Source: Chloroflexota bacterium
GTDB lineage: Bacteria; Chloroflexota; Anaerolineae; Aggregatilineales; UBA2796
Reading direction: 5' to 3'
Length of the DNA: 64,000 nt
Assembly (NCBI GenBank): GCA_021325095.1
Contig: JAJPHV010000131.1
Span: 1-64,000, forward strand
A model generated the notes under the pieces. The model saw nothing but the letters and a program-made list of their open reading frames with translations. It made no database searches and had not been told where the DNA came from. Made by a program: the position numbers and the translations under genes. Below are positions 1 through 9,352 of this stretch, one piece after another. How positions within the stretch are numbered: position 1 is the stretch's first letter; the number at the start of each line of letters is the position of its first letter.

Positions 1-17
1 GTTCAGGGTAGTGCGTG

Positions 18-401
18 ATGATCAAACGCATATGGATCGAACAGACCAGTGGCGAAGGTTTTGACCCGCAGCGTGACAGCGCGGATGTCCTGGTGGAGAC
101 GGAAGACGGCTTGATGTGGTCGGCGTCGTTCGTGACGATCCCGTACTTGCAGCGCCAGATGGAGACGAGCCGCGAGGTAGCAAGTGACATGAACAATATG
201 CCGCCGGTTCGCTTCATCGCCATCGAGACGCCGCATGTCATCGTGGAGGATTTGCACCAGGATACGATTGAGGACACCATCGACAACCTGATGACGCTGG
301 GCATCTTCGAGAGTGTATTCACGCTCTATTCGGAAGAGGAATTGCTGCATCAGGCACAAAGTACGCTGCCCGACAGCCAGACCAGCACTAGTCAGGGGTA
401 G
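18..401 (+). CDS. Conserved-looking small protein of unknown function
   Basis: Encodes about 127 residues beginning MIKRIWIEQ. The ATG at 18 is preferred; an in-frame GTG lies three bases earlier, and CAGGG at 4-8 could be the ribosome binding site, so the exact start is unsure. The protein is acidic, has no membrane segment or signal peptide, and ends in a Ser/Thr/Gln-rich tail. I recognise no domain. It lies on the same strand as thrS, 82 bases upstream, with no terminator visible between them, so it may share a transcript. It is taken as a real gene because of its position and good frame. Function cannot be assigned from sequence alone. Confidence 0.55.
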   Translation: MIKRIWIEQTSGEGFDPQRDSADVLVETEDGLMWSASFVTIPYLQRQMETSREVASDMNNMPPVRFIAIETPHVIVEDLHQDTIEDTIDNLMTLGIFESVFTLYSEEELLHQAQSTLPDSQTSTSQG

Positions 402-483
402 CCAGAACCCCCGCCCCTGACCATCTGGCCCGGCTTCACCCAACTTTCGTTTCCGTTCAATCATCCACAGATCAGGAGCAGCT

Positions 484-2280
<1,797 letters not shown>

Positions 2281-2342
2281 CATCTACCTCATTCCCTCTC
2301 CACACTGTGCTCTGAGGGGCCGCTGCCGTGTTGCCAGTCCGG

Positions 2343-2371
2343 TTGACTCGCATAACGGGCCAATGTATAAT
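2343..2371 (+). promoter_or_regulatory. Near-consensus sigma-70 type promoter
   Basis: TTGACT (2343-2348), a 17-base spacer and a perfect TATAAT (2366-2371). It sits about 90 bases upstream of the DUF4388 gene start at 2464 and would drive the DUF4388-GTPase-hydrolase run. Seen directly in sequence; activity is inferred. Confidence 0.75.
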
Positions 2372-2463
2372 GCCGTTCGAGTCCCAATATGCGGCTTGTT
2401 CTAGCGTTTGCAGAAGACGGATTCGCCTGTCAGCCGTATACAATGTGCCTCAGAGGCAGGACA

Positions 2464-3354
2464 ATGCCCAGACAACTTAAAGGTACGCTCGAAGATCTCC
2501 ACACAACGCAACTGCTACACCTGATCAACCTCGCCAAAAAGACGGGCACGCTGCATGTCTATGAGGGCGTCCCGACAGGCCGCGAGATTACGATGGGCGA
2601 TGGCGAAACCAAACGTGCTGAGGTCACCCCCGGCAAAGAACGCGCCAAAGTATCCTTCCGAGAAGGCAAGCTCATCCACGCCGCTTCGGGCAGTCAGGAC
2701 GGCCATCTGGCATCCGTGCTGCACAAATCCGGCAAGTTGAACGACGAACAACATCGCATCATTCGGGAAAAAGCCGCGAATGCCAGCGACAAAGCGCTGG
2801 CATTACTGCTGATTAACGCCAACTACGTCACCCAGGCGGACATTGTCCAGAGCGTGCAGCAGCACACGCTCGACATTGTTTACGAACTGATGACGTGGAG
2901 CAAAGAACCGTTCATCTTTGAAGAGGGTGAACTGCCCCCCGGAGATCGCATCACGGTTCCGGTTGACCTGGAAAACGTGATCATCGAAGGGACGCGCCGT
3001 ACCCGTGAGCTTGACCAACTCTCCAAGGAACTGCCCAACCTGGATTTCGCCCTGAAATTCCCCGAAGCCCCTAGCGAGAAGTTCAAGGGTATCCAGCTCA
3101 GTGTGGAAGAATGGCGTGTCGTGTCCTTCATCAATCCCAAGAACTCGATTCGCCAGATCGCCAAAGCCTGCAACATGACCGATATGGAGATTCGGCGTGT
3201 CGTGTACGGCTTGATGAACGCGGGATTGGTGGAACTGGTCAAGCCGGTGGGGGCCGACGCCAATAAGAAACTGCCGCCTCGCCCGAAGCCCGGTATTACG
3301 CCGCCTCAGCGGCCTGTGATCAACAAGTTGATTGATCGGATCAAGAATCTCTAG
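2464..3354 (+). CDS. DUF4388 (PATAN-type) domain protein
   Basis: A 296-residue soluble protein. The N-terminal part (MPRQLKGTLEDLHTTQLLHL, then LINLAKKTGTLHV) is the typical opening of DUF4388/PATAN domains, found in bacterial signalling and gliding-related proteins. The ATG at 2464 was chosen because the domain begins there, it follows AGAGGCAGG, and the in-frame extension upstream overlaps the promoter region. The C-terminal third, near WRVVSFINPKNSIRQIAKACN, looks like a winged-helix-type fold with a proline-rich tail. It is followed 62 bases later by an MglA-like GTPase, a pairing that suggests the two work as a small-GTPase signalling module (inference). No enzymatic residues are recognised. 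Confidence 0.82.
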   Translation: MPRQLKGTLEDLHTTQLLHLINLAKKTGTLHVYEGVPTGREITMGDGETKRAEVTPGKERAKVSFREGKLIHAASGSQDGHLASVLHKSGKLNDEQHRIIREKAANASDKALALLLINANYVTQADIVQSVQQHTLDIVYELMTWSKEPFIFEEGELPPGDRITVPVDLENVIIEGTRRTRELDQLSKELPNLDFALKFPEAPSEKFKGIQLSVEEWRVVSFINPKNSIRQIAKACNMTDMEIRRVVYGLMNAGLVELVKPVGADANKKLPPRPKPGITPPQRPVINKLIDRIKNL

Positions 3355-3416
3355 CCCTCATCAGAAATGCCTGCCAATGCAGGCAGGTATCGCAGCGGAA
3401 CAGCGAGACACGAAAT

Positions 3417-3959
3417 ATGCCGATGCAAACTGTCAAGATGGTCATTACCGGGCCTTATGCCTCCGGGAAAACGGAATTTATCAAATCTATCAGCGAGATT
3501 GATGTGGTTTCCACCGAGGCCGGGGTTTCAGCCAACACCTATGAAGCTACCGTTAAGAGCGAAACGACGGTAGCGATGGACTTTGGGCGCATCACTGTTG
3601 ATGACGACCTGGTGCTGTATTTGTTCGGCACGCCCGGCCAGCGCCGTTTTGACTTCATGTGGGAAATCCTGGCCGAAGGGATGTTGGGCTTTGTAGTGAT
3701 GGTGGACAGCACGAAGCCTGAAACGTTCCGCGAGGCCAAGTCGATCCTGGAAACATTCCGCGCCTACGCACCGACGCCCTATGTGGTGGCTGCGAACAAG
3801 CAGGACATTCCCGAAGCCTGGCCCGCCGACGATCTGCGCATCGCGCTGCGCATTGAGGAAAACGTCAAGCTGCTGCCGTGCGTGGCGAAGGACAAGGAAA
3901 GCGTCAAGAACGTCCTGCTCGAACTGCTCTACGCGATCCTCGAAGAGATGGACACCTAA
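3417..3959 (+). CDS. Ras-like small GTPase (MglA/Rab-type bacterial family)
   Basis: A 180-residue single-domain GTPase. G1 is GPYASGKT (12-19), G3 is FGTPGQ (about 70-75), with the Gln that positions catalytic water, G4 is ANKQD and G5 is CVAKDKES. The family acts as cytoplasmic molecular switches. Members lying beside DUF4388 or roadblock-type proteins are thought to control polarity, motility or surface functions; that role here is an inference from the neighbour. The ATG at 3417 places the P-loop normally; a second ATG two codons later is equally possible. The next gene, a hydrolase, starts 58 bases downstream on the same strand. Confidence 0.9.
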   Translation: MPMQTVKMVITGPYASGKTEFIKSISEIDVVSTEAGVSANTYEATVKSETTVAMDFGRITVDDDLVLYLFGTPGQRRFDFMWEILAEGMLGFVVMVDSTKPETFREAKSILETFRAYAPTPYVVAANKQDIPEAWPADDLRIALRIEENVKLLPCVAKDKESVKNVLLELLYAILEEMDT

Positions 3960-4017
3960 AGCGGCTCCACGGCTCCGCATGAGGCGACATTGCTAACCAC
4001 CACGGGAGTCCGACCGG

Positions 4018-4815
4018 GTGACATCACTGGTAACTGATCAGGGCATCATCCATTATGAAACTTACGGCAGGGGCAGGCCGGTGCTCCTCCTGCACGGTTG
4101 GCTCGGTTCCTGGGCGCTCTGGCGCAAGACCATTGAAGTCCTCGGCAAGGAGTTCCGTACCTACGCGCTGGATTTCTGGGGGTTTGGCGAATCGGGCGGC
4201 AACAAAGAAAACAACAACTTCACCGTCGATAATTTTGTCGAACTGGTTTACCAGTTCATGGACCGGTTGGGCATCGTCAAGGCCCCGCTGATCGGCCACT
4301 CGATGGGCGGCACAGTCTCGCTCAGTACGGCTATCCGCTACCCCGAAAAAGTCGTCAAAGTGGCCGTGATCGGTTCGCCGATTCATGGCTCCTCGCTGAA
4401 CTTACTGCTGAAAGCCTCCGGCTACCCCACTGTCGCGTCGATCTTCTGGATTTCACCCCCGGCGCTGCGACTGTTTTTGCGCGGCTATAGCTATTTCATG
4501 GCACGCGATGGCCGCAGCATGGGTGACATGATCACCCGTGACGTGTCGCAAATCACCATGCAGTCGTTCTTCCAGAGTATCGGTACGCTCCGCGAGACGG
4601 ATCTGCGTCCCCGGTTGGGCGAAGTGCGCGCCCCGACCCTGGGCATTTACGGCAAGCGGGACATTATCGTTGACCCGCGCCAGAAAGACGTATTGAAGGC
4701 CGGCGTCAGGCAGGCCGAAATCTGCTACTATCTGGATGCAGGCCACTTTCCGATGCTCGACACCCCGGAGCGCTTCAACGAGCAAATCCGCAGCTTTCTG
4801 CTCGCCAAGACCTGA
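4018..4815 (+). CDS. Alpha/beta hydrolase
   Basis: A 265-residue single-domain alpha/beta hydrolase. The nucleophile elbow is GHSMGG with Ser95, the oxyanion region is LLLHGWLG, the acid is Asp215 (GKRDIIVD) and the base His243 (AGHFPML), so the triad is complete. Start is GTG at 4018 after GGAGTCCGACCG. There is no signal peptide, so it is probably cytoplasmic. The fold covers esterases, haloperoxidase-like proteins and C-C hydrolases; the substrate cannot be read from sequence. It is the last gene of the run behind the promoter at 2343. Confidence 0.88.
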   Translation: MTSLVTDQGIIHYETYGRGRPVLLLHGWLGSWALWRKTIEVLGKEFRTYALDFWGFGESGGNKENNNFTVDNFVELVYQFMDRLGIVKAPLIGHSMGGTVSLSTAIRYPEKVVKVAVIGSPIHGSSLNLLLKASGYPTVASIFWISPPALRLFLRGYSYFMARDGRSMGDMITRDVSQITMQSFFQSIGTLRETDLRPRLGEVRAPTLGIYGKRDIIVDPRQKDVLKAGVRQAEICYYLDAGHFPMLDTPERFNEQIRSFLLAKT

Positions 4816-5061
4816 GCCAGCCCCTGATCTAACCCCCCACCGCGAAGCCCACATATTCTCCCTTCTGCGCAAGATACAGGACAGCACCACGGGCACTTGT
4901 CCTCGCCAGATAATTCTTGTAGCATATTCTTTATAGATAGGTTGCGCACTGTCGTTTCAATCTTGCTTGTGAGAGTTTTGGCCGATAATTAAGAACTCAA
5001 ACCCTTATGACTGTCCGGTTGCTTTCCCTGCTCCCGGTCCTCACCTACACCAAGCACCCTC

Positions 5062-5075
5062 ATTGGAGAGCCAAT
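5062..5075 (+). promoter_or_regulatory. Small hairpin holding the ribosome binding site of the next gene
   Basis: ATTGG-AGAG-CCAAT forms a perfect five-base-pair stem whose left arm and loop contain the GGAG of the histidine kinase gene starting at 5077. It could modestly restrict initiation. It is short, so chance is possible. Confidence 0.3.
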
Positions 5076-5076
5076 C

Positions 5077-6168
5077 ATGCCTCGAATTCTCGTCATTGAG
5101 GATGAGCCGACCATCCTGGAAAACATTCTACAAACGCTGGAACTGGAGCACTTCGAAGTCAGGGGCGCGCCCAACGGCTTGATCGGTATTCAATTAGCCA
5201 GGGAACATTCGCCCGATCTGGTCATCTGCGACATTATGATGCCGGAAATGGACGGCTATGAGGTGCTGGCCGAATTGCGCAATGATCCACGAACGGCGCT
5301 GGTTCCCGTGATTTTCCTGACGGCCAGGGCCAGCCGGGCTGACTTGCGGCGTGGGATGAACCTGGGCGCGGATGATTACGTGACCAAGCCATTCACCGTC
5401 CCCGAACTGCTTGAGGCGATCCGTGCGCGGCTGGAAAAGCGGAGAGCGATTGAGAGCGAAGTTCAGAAGCTGCTGGACGAGCTTCGCCACAACATTGTGT
5501 CCTCTATTCCGCATGAGTTCCGCACGCCGCTGTCTAATGTCATGGGCTATGCCTCGATTCTTATCGACGAGCATCGTTCCATCACCGCCGACGAAATCCT
5601 TCATATTGCCCAGCGGATTCAGGGCGCAGCAGCGCGTCTGTACCGTCTGGTCGAGAACTACCTGATCTACGCACAAATTGAGCTGGCTGCGGCAGATCCC
5701 AGGCGCTTAAGTGTCCTTCAAAGCAACCGGCTCAACGATCCGGGGAAATTGATCAGCGTCGTTGCGTCGCACAAGGCACATGAAGCACAGCGTAGTGCAG
5801 ATATGACTATTGAGGTGGTGGATGCGCCTGTTTGTATTTCAGAAAGCAATTTCATGAAGCTGGCCGAAGAACTCCTGGATAATGCGTTGAAATTTTCAAA
5901 ACCCGGTGACGCTGTGGAGGTACACACAGAACTGGACGATGGCAGATACATCCTGCACATCAAGAATCAAGGACGTAGCATGACCGAGCAGCAAATTGCG
6001 GAGGTCGGGGCCTACATGCAGTTCGAGCGCAAACTTTACGAGCAGCAGGGCGTCGGCCTGGGATTGATCATTGCCAAGCGACTGGCGGAACTGCATGGCG
6101 GCGGGCTAAAGATCGAAAGCCAGCCGCCGCAGGGAACGTCTGTTCGCGTCTGGCTACGCAGGGCATAG
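5077..6168 (+). CDS. Receiver-histidine kinase hybrid (N-terminal REC, HisKA, HATPase)
   Basis: A 363-residue soluble signalling protein. REC domain 1-120 with phospho-acceptor Asp52 (CDIMMPEMDG), Thr82 and Lys104 (VTKPF). HisKA about 125-200 with His146 in PHEFRTP. HATPase about 250-363 with Asn269 (EELLDNALKF), a degenerate G1 (NQGR) and a G2 box GVGLGL. The order REC-then-kinase with no membrane segment is that of response-regulator-fused kinases fed by another kinase. No separate output regulator lies next to it. The ATG at 5077 has GGAGAG six bases upstream, inside a small hairpin. Confidence 0.93.
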   Translation: MPRILVIEDEPTILENILQTLELEHFEVRGAPNGLIGIQLAREHSPDLVICDIMMPEMDGYEVLAELRNDPRTALVPVIFLTARASRADLRRGMNLGADDYVTKPFTVPELLEAIRARLEKRRAIESEVQKLLDELRHNIVSSIPHEFRTPLSNVMGYASILIDEHRSITADEILHIAQRIQGAAARLYRLVENYLIYAQIELAAADPRRLSVLQSNRLNDPGKLISVVASHKAHEAQRSADMTIEVVDAPVCISESNFMKLAEELLDNALKFSKPGDAVEVHTELDDGRYILHIKNQGRSMTEQQIAEVGAYMQFERKLYEQQGVGLGLIIAKRLAELHGGGLKIESQPPQGTSVRVWLRRA

Positions 6169-6217
6169 CTTACCGGATGAGTCTGCTTGTGCAGTTGCAC
6201 AAAGCCCGGTGAGGGGG

Positions 6218-6247
6218 TTGACTTCCACCAGGCTTTCGTGCTAATCT
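6218..6247 (+). promoter_or_regulatory. Promoter of the aromatic operon leader
   Basis: TTGACT (6218-6223), 18-base spacer, TAATCT (6242-6247). Transcription would begin near 6254, just ahead of the leader peptide ATG at 6278, as expected of an attenuator promoter. Confidence 0.65.
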
Positions 6248-6277
6248 CTCGACAACTCTACCCTGTGGGAATTCGTC

Positions 6278-6415
6278 ATGTTATCCGGTCAGCCCGTAGC
6301 GTCCAGAGCCGTTAAACAGCCAGCTTGTGTTGGCTTTTATGGTTTTGCGTACTACTTCTACTTTAAGGGCCATAGCACCTTAGAGCGGGCACTGCCTGGC
6401 AGCCGGAAGACCTGA
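6278..6415 (+). CDS. Phe/Tyr-rich leader peptide of the aromatic operon attenuator
   Basis: A 45-codon ORF, ATG 6278 to TGA 6415. Codons 20-29 (6335-6364) read F-Y-G-F-A-Y-Y-F-Y-F: eight aromatic codons in ten, four Phe and four Tyr. It lies between a good promoter (6218) and an intrinsic terminator (6438-6472), directly upstream of aroH-aroF-tyrA-aroE. This is the classic layout of ribosome-mediated attenuation: shortage of charged tRNA-Phe or tRNA-Tyr stalls the ribosome and prevents termination. The ribosome binding site is weak (GGGA at 6267-6270). The peptide itself needs no function. The codon run and terminator are seen; the mechanism is inferred from known pheA/trp-type leaders. Confidence 0.85.
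   Translation: MLSGQPVASRAVKQPACVGFYGFAYYFYFKGHSTLERALPGSRKT
6361..6388 (+). promoter_or_regulatory. Candidate attenuator RNA strands 1 and 2
   Basis: CTTTAAGG (6361-6368) can pair with CCTTAGAG (6378-6385) in an eight-pair stem (one G-U) with a nine-base loop. Strand 1 begins inside the last aromatic codons, so a ribosome stalled there would cover it. The freed strand contains GAGCGG (6383-6388), complementary to CCGCTC (6452-6457) in the loop and 3' arm of the downstream terminator. This gives a possible antiterminator. Folding energy was not computed. Confidence 0.45.
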
Positions 6416-6437
6416 CGCGAGACCAAAGGCAATCCAG

Positions 6438-6472
6438 AAGGCGCAGAGCAACCGCTCAGCGCCTTTTTTTTT
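6438..6472 (+). terminator. Intrinsic terminator acting as attenuator ahead of aroH
   Basis: Stem GGCGCAGAGC (6440-6449), loop AACC, GCTCAGCGCC (6454-6463), one A-A mismatch, extended by two A-T pairs, followed by nine T residues (6464-6472). It lies between the leader peptide stop and the aroH start at 6528, so it would block the whole aromatic operon unless relieved. Confidence 0.88.
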
Positions 6473-6527
6473 GCGCAGCGCAGTACGTAGTGTGTTTCGA
6501 ACCTCGGAACGGCAGGAGGAGAAGCTA

Positions 6528-6962
6528 GTGAATGACAATGGTTCCCACCCAATGATGTGTCGAGGCATCCGAGGCGCGACGACAGTCGACGAGAATACCA
6601 GGGAGGCGATACTGGAAGCGACGCACGAACTGTTGACCCGGTTGATAGAGGCCAATGACCTCAAGCCCGAGGACATCGCCAGCGTCATCTTTTCAACCAC
6701 GCCGGATTTGAACGCGGAATACCCGGCGCTGGCGGCACGCCAGATGGGCTGGCACGATACGGCCTTGATGTGCAGTCATGAGATGGCTGTGCCCCATGGC
6801 CTGAAAATGTGCCTGCGCGTTCTGATCCATTGGAACACGACCCGGCGTCTCGACGAAATACAGCACGTGTATATACGGGGCGCAGTCAACCTGCGCCCTG
6901 ATCGAACGATCCAGTTTAGTCAGTTTAAGCCTGCGCAGATGCGGGAGGAGCAAGGATCATGA
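6528..6962 (+). CDS. aroH: Chorismate mutase, AroH class
   Basis: Converts chorismate to prephenate, the branch step towards Phe and Tyr. The 144-residue protein contains [20 protein letters not shown]-like [12 protein letters not shown] and [13 protein letters not shown], the AroH signatures of the B. subtilis-type trimeric enzyme; active-site Arg lies in GIRGATTV and Arg in CLRVL. The GTG at 6528 is preferred because AGGAGGAG sits eight bases upstream. The family normally begins close to the later MMCRGIRG (6552), which is a possible alternative start. It is the first structural gene after the attenuator, and its stop overlaps the aroF start by four bases (ATGA). Confidence 0.93.
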   Translation: MNDNGSHPMMCRGIRGATTVDENTREAILEATHELLTRLIEANDLKPEDIASVIFSTTPDLNAEYPALAARQMGWHDTALMCSHEMAVPHGLKMCLRVLIHWNTTRRLDEIQHVYIRGAVNLRPDRTIQFSQFKPAQMREEQGS

Positions 6963-7975
6963 TCGTCATTATGCAAGTCGGCGCTACGACGCAACAGATT
7001 GAGGCAGTAGTCGCAAGGATTAAAGAAATGGGCCTCACACCACATGTCAGCGAAGGCCAGGAACGCACCATCATCGGCCTGGTGGGTGATGATCGCCAGG
7101 AGGCAGACCGGGACAGCTTGAGCCTGATGGAAGGAGTCGAGCGCACCATGCGTGTGTCGCACCCGTACAAGATTGCCAGCCGCGAATTTCATCCTACCGA
7201 TACGCTGGTCCCGCTGAACGGTTTGAAGGTGGGTGACAAGAAACTGGTCCTGATCGCCGGGCCGTGTTCTGTCGAAAGCCGCGAGCAGTTGATGGAAACG
7301 GCCCAGGCCGTCAAGGAAGCAGGTGCAACCGCCCTGCGTGGCGGCGCGTTCAAACCTCGCACCTCGCCCTATTCGTTCCAGGGATTGGGCGAGAAAGGGC
7401 TGGAACTGCTGGCCGAGGCGCGCGAGGCGACGGGCCTGCCCGTCGTCACCGAAGTGATGGAGCCGGGATTGGTTCCGCTGGTCGCCAAATACGCCGACGT
7501 GCTACAGATTGGTGCGCGCAACATGCAGAACTACGCGCTGCTGCACGCGGCTGGTGCATCGCAGCACACGGTGCTCCTCAAGCGCGGCATGATGAGCACC
7601 ATGGAAGAACTGCTCATGGCGGCGGAGTACATCCTGTCACACGGCAATCACCGGGTCATGCTCTGTGAGCGCGGCATTCGCACCTTCGAGACCTACACTC
7701 GCAACACGTTCGACATCAACGCCATCCCGGTGCTCAAACAGCGCACCCACCTACCGGTCATTGCCGATCCGAGCCACGCCACAGGGCGTTGGGAATACGT
7801 TGGGGCGGCGGCCAAGGCGGCCATTGCGGCGGGCGCAGATGGCTTGATCATGGAAGTGCACTGCAGCCCGGAAAAGGCACTCTCCGACGGCGCGCAGTCG
7901 CTCCGCCCGGACAAGTTCGCCAGGTTGGTCAAGGAAATGCGGCGCGTGGCCGAGGCGGTAGACCGCACGATATAG
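6959..7975 (+). CDS. aroF: 3-deoxy-7-phosphoheptulonate (DAHP) synthase
   Basis: First enzyme of the shikimate pathway: condenses phosphoenolpyruvate with erythrose 4-phosphate. The 338-residue protein has an N-terminal ferredoxin/ACT-like regulatory domain (about 1-70), as in the Thermotoga-type DAHP synthases, then the barrel with [50 protein letters not shown] and ADPSHATG. The metal ligands Cys, His, Glu and Asp are in the expected motifs. It is translationally coupled to aroH through an ATGA overlap. The regulatory domain predicts feedback control by an aromatic amino acid, on top of the transcriptional attenuator. Confidence 0.96.
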   Translation: MIVIMQVGATTQQIEAVVARIKEMGLTPHVSEGQERTIIGLVGDDRQEADRDSLSLMEGVERTMRVSHPYKIASREFHPTDTLVPLNGLKVGDKKLVLIAGPCSVESREQLMETAQAVKEAGATALRGGAFKPRTSPYSFQGLGEKGLELLAEAREATGLPVVTEVMEPGLVPLVAKYADVLQIGARNMQNYALLHAAGASQHTVLLKRGMMSTMEELLMAAEYILSHGNHRVMLCERGIRTFETYTRNTFDINAIPVLKQRTHLPVIADPSHATGRWEYVGAAAKAAIAAGADGLIMEVHCSPEKALSDGAQSLRPDKFARLVKEMRRVAEAVDRTI

Positions 7976-8068
7976 GGCAATGTACCGCACAGCAAGGTCA
8001 TAGCAAGGTCTTCCTCCGCAGGCAGAGAGGGAAAGGCAATCGCACAAACGGTCTGTTCGGAACATCTG

Positions 8069-8077
8069 TGCTATACT
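8069..8077 (+). promoter_or_regulatory. Extended -10 promoter element upstream of the HhH gene
   Basis: TGCTATACT, a TG-N extended -10, with no clear -35. It lies 38 bases upstream of the ATG at 8115, so the HhH-tyrA-aroE genes may be expressed partly independently of the attenuated transcript. Confidence 0.4.
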
Positions 8078-8114
8078 CTCTGGCCGCGTGATTGGCCGCA
8101 GAGGAGGGTGCAAG

Positions 8115-8426
8115 ATGAACGACAAAGCGTCTGAACTGAAAGCGCTGCAACAGATTCCGGGCGTTGGCAAGCGCATTGCTGGTGATCTGTGGAACCTCGG
8201 CATCCATGCGGTGGGCGATCTGAAAGGGCGCAACCCCGACGATTTGTACAACGCCTTATGCAGCCAGATGGGCGTCAAGGTAGATCGCTGCATGTTGTAC
8301 GTGTTGCGCTGTGCCGTATATTATGCATCCAGCGTGCAGCACGATCCTGAACTGCTACAATGGTGGAACTGGAAGGATCGCGCTGAACAACCTGCGCAGG
8401 CTGCGCCCATCGCCAGCAGCGCCTAG
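8115..8426 (+). CDS. Helix-hairpin-helix protein, Cdd1 ('pathogenicity locus') type
   Basis: A 103-residue protein. LKALQQIPGVGKRIAGDLWNL is a helix-hairpin-helix with the GVGKRIA hairpin, a DNA-binding element. The following LGIHAVGDLKGRNPDDLYNAL and CMLYVLRCAVYYAS match the small Cdd1 family, often found as single-gene proteins. The ATG at 8115 is preceded by AGAGGAGGG. It is the only gene of the first block with no evident link to aromatic synthesis. Biochemical role is unknown; nucleic acid binding is inferred from the HhH. Confidence 0.75.
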   Translation: MNDKASELKALQQIPGVGKRIAGDLWNLGIHAVGDLKGRNPDDLYNALCSQMGVKVDRCMLYVLRCAVYYASSVQHDPELLQWWNWKDRAEQPAQAAPIASSA

Positions 8427-8472
8427 CCAGCCGGGGACGAGGCTGCCTCGGCTGAGGACAATGAGAGCGTCT

Positions 8473-9348
8473 ATGAAAACACTCAGCCAGGCGGAATTTA
8501 CCATCATCGGCACAGGGCTGATGGGTACGTCGCTCGCACTGGCCCTGCGTGGCAAAGTGGGCAAACTGCGCGGCGTCGATACCAACCCAGCCAACCGTTA
8601 CGCCGCCGCCGTCTACTTCGACGAAATGGGCGACGACCTGCAATCCGCCCTTGTCCCGGCGGACGTGGTGATCCTGGCAACACCTATCAAAGCTACACTC
8701 GGCTTGCTGGCAAGAGTCGGAGCGATGGTCAGGTCGGGCACGCTGATCATTGACCTGGGGAGCGCCAAGCAGCAGATCGTTCAGGCGATGGATACGCTGC
8801 CCGGCTCCGTGCTGGCGGTGGGTGGACATCCCATGTGCGGCAAGGAGCAAAGCGGCCCCACGGTTGCCGACGGGACGTTGTATCATGGCTGCGTTTTTGT
8901 GTTGTGCCCGTCGCAGCGTACCACGCCGGAGGCGCTCGACTTTGCCAGAGCCATGATCCGGGCAATTGGGGCGCGGGCCATCGTCATGCCCGCAGACCGC
9001 CACGACACAGCGGTAGCCGCCATCAGCCACTTGCCCTATTTGTTGAGCATCGGGTTGGTTGCGGCAGTACAGAACGTCGCCCAGAACGACCCGATGCCCT
9101 GGAAGCTGGCGTCCAGTGGATTCCGTGACACGTCCCGGCTGGCGGGCAGCGACATCACCATGATGGGCGACACACTGCTCACCAACCGCGAAGCTGTGCT
9201 GGACGCGCTGCGCGTGTTCCGCACGCAGCTGGACATCCTCGAATCGATCTTGCAGATGGCGGACGAACAGGCATTACGCGGTATACTCGACAGCGCGCGA
9301 CAGGCCCGGCTGGAATGGCCTCAGAAACGGGATAGTGCCCAGGAGTAA
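8473..9348 (+). CDS. tyrA: Prephenate dehydrogenase
   Basis: Oxidatively decarboxylates prephenate to 4-hydroxyphenylpyruvate for tyrosine. The 291-residue protein opens with a Rossmann fold, IIGTGLMGTSLALAL, followed by an Asp (VDTNP) that favours NAD. HPMCGKEQSGP is the conserved substrate motif, and HDTAVAAISHLPYLL carries the second His-rich signature. No C-terminal ACT domain is present. The start is chosen at 8473 because the fold begins immediately; an in-frame ATG at 8461 is possible. The end overlaps the preceding in-frame extension of aroE, whose chosen start follows four bases later. Confidence 0.93.
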   Translation: MKTLSQAEFTIIGTGLMGTSLALALRGKVGKLRGVDTNPANRYAAAVYFDEMGDDLQSALVPADVVILATPIKATLGLLARVGAMVRSGTLIIDLGSAKQQIVQAMDTLPGSVLAVGGHPMCGKEQSGPTVADGTLYHGCVFVLCPSQRTTPEALDFARAMIRAIGARAIVMPADRHDTAVAAISHLPYLLSIGLVAAVQNVAQNDPMPWKLASSGFRDTSRLAGSDITMMGDTLLTNREAVLDALRVFRTQLDILESILQMADEQALRGILDSARQARLEWPQKRDSAQE

Positions 9349-9352
9349 ACCC

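Noticed and set aside
402-483. T-box leader for thrS
   Set aside because: The gap is only 82 bases, with no T-box consensus and no terminator.
2370-2400. GTTCGAGTCCC resembling a tRNA T-arm
   Set aside because: No matching acceptor, D or anticodon stems around it; it overlaps a promoter.
8311-8472. N-terminal extension of prephenate dehydrogenase
   Set aside because: It overlaps the helix-hairpin-helix gene; the Rossmann fold starts right after 8473.
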